The translations under genes and the position numbers were made by a program. A stretch of 64,000 nt of DNA from Enterobacter sp. R4-368 (lineage in GTDB: Bacteria > Pseudomonadota > Gammaproteobacteria > Enterobacterales > Enterobacteriaceae): the NCBI RefSeq assembly GCF_000410515.1, contig NC_021500.1, forward strand, positions 3,844,001 through 3,908,000, given 5' to 3'. Positions 63,787 through 64,000 of this stretch are shown here, one piece after another. Each line of letters begins with the position of its first letter. Position 1 is the stretch's first letter. Below the pieces are notes generated by a model. It made no database searches, was not told the DNA's origin, and saw only the letters and a list, made by a program, of their open reading frames with translations.

Positions 63787-64000
63787 ATGGCTATCGAAAT
63801 CAAAGTACCGGACATCGGGTCTGATGAAGTTGAAATCACCGAGATTCTGGTCAAAGTGGGCGACACCGTTTCCGCTGAACAGTCGCTGATCACCGTAGAA
63901 GGCGACAAAGCCTCTATGGAAGTTCCGTCTCCGCAGGCTGGCGTTGTTAAAGAGATCAAAGTCTCTGTTGGCGACAAAACCGAGACGGGCAAACTGATCA
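63787..64000 (+). CDS. aceF: Dihydrolipoyl acetyltransferase E2, 5' part
   Basis: Core acetyltransferase of the pyruvate dehydrogenase complex, cut by the window end; 71 codons are visible. They encode the first lipoyl domain, [20 protein letters not shown] to KTETGKLI, with the lipoylated lysine K41 in [13 protein letters not shown]. coli AceF has three such domains before the peripheral-subunit-binding and catalytic domains. It lies 14 bp after aceE. Confidence 0.97.
   Translation, partial: MAIEIKVPDIGSDEVEITEILVKVGDTVSAEQSLITVEGDKASMEVPSPQAGVVKEIKVSVGDKTETGKLI

Overview
The window is a stretch of the chromosomal backbone of a member of the Enterobacteriaceae. Gene order, protein lengths and control sites match the E. 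coli K-12 region running from polB and araBAD through leu, ilvIH, cra, the dcw cluster, secA and guaC to aceEF almost gene for gene. Several details (a 281-residue AraC, a 187-residue AmpD, one extra operon between ampE and aroP) fit a genus near Enterobacter, Kosakonia or Klebsiella better than Escherichia. The genus cannot be fixed from this sequence alone. I see no rRNA, tRNA, insertion sequence, prophage or CRISPR array.

Region by region: (1) 1-6945, the 5' part of SOS polymerase polB and the L-arabinose genes araBAD and araC with complete control sites. (2) 7073-14471, the DedA-family gene yabI, the thiamine ABC importer thiBPQ behind a TPP riboswitch, and the glucose-phosphate stress module sgrR, sgrS/sgrT and setA. 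(3) 14507-23408, leucine biosynthesis leuLABCD with its attenuator, the regulator leuO and acetolactate synthase III ilvIH. (4) 23586-43075, cra and then the uninterrupted division and cell-wall cluster from mraZ to lpxC. (5) 43354-50036, secM-secA, mutT, yacG-zapD-coaE and guaC. (6) 50069-55713, the type IV pilin operon ppdD-hofB-hofC, nadC and ampDE. (7) 55729-58085, a two-gene accessory operon for a GPH-family sugar symporter and a GH43 glycosidase. (8) 58257-64000, aroP, pdhR, aceE and the start of aceF.

Most of the window is ordinary, tightly packed core genome with overlapping start and stop codons. The most interesting observation concerns the accessory GPH-GH43 operon. Its upstream region carries a CRP-like site and a 17-bp AraC-type half-site with nearly the same spacing as in the araBAD promoter of this window. 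This suggests that uptake and cytoplasmic cleavage of arabinosides were placed under the arabinose regulator. Other points worth a look are a 21-bp palindrome that contains both convergent stop codons of yabI and thiQ, a readable three-strand switch between the TPP aptamer and the thiB start, a LexA box that overlaps the araD stop codon, and a long hairpin between pdhR and aceE.
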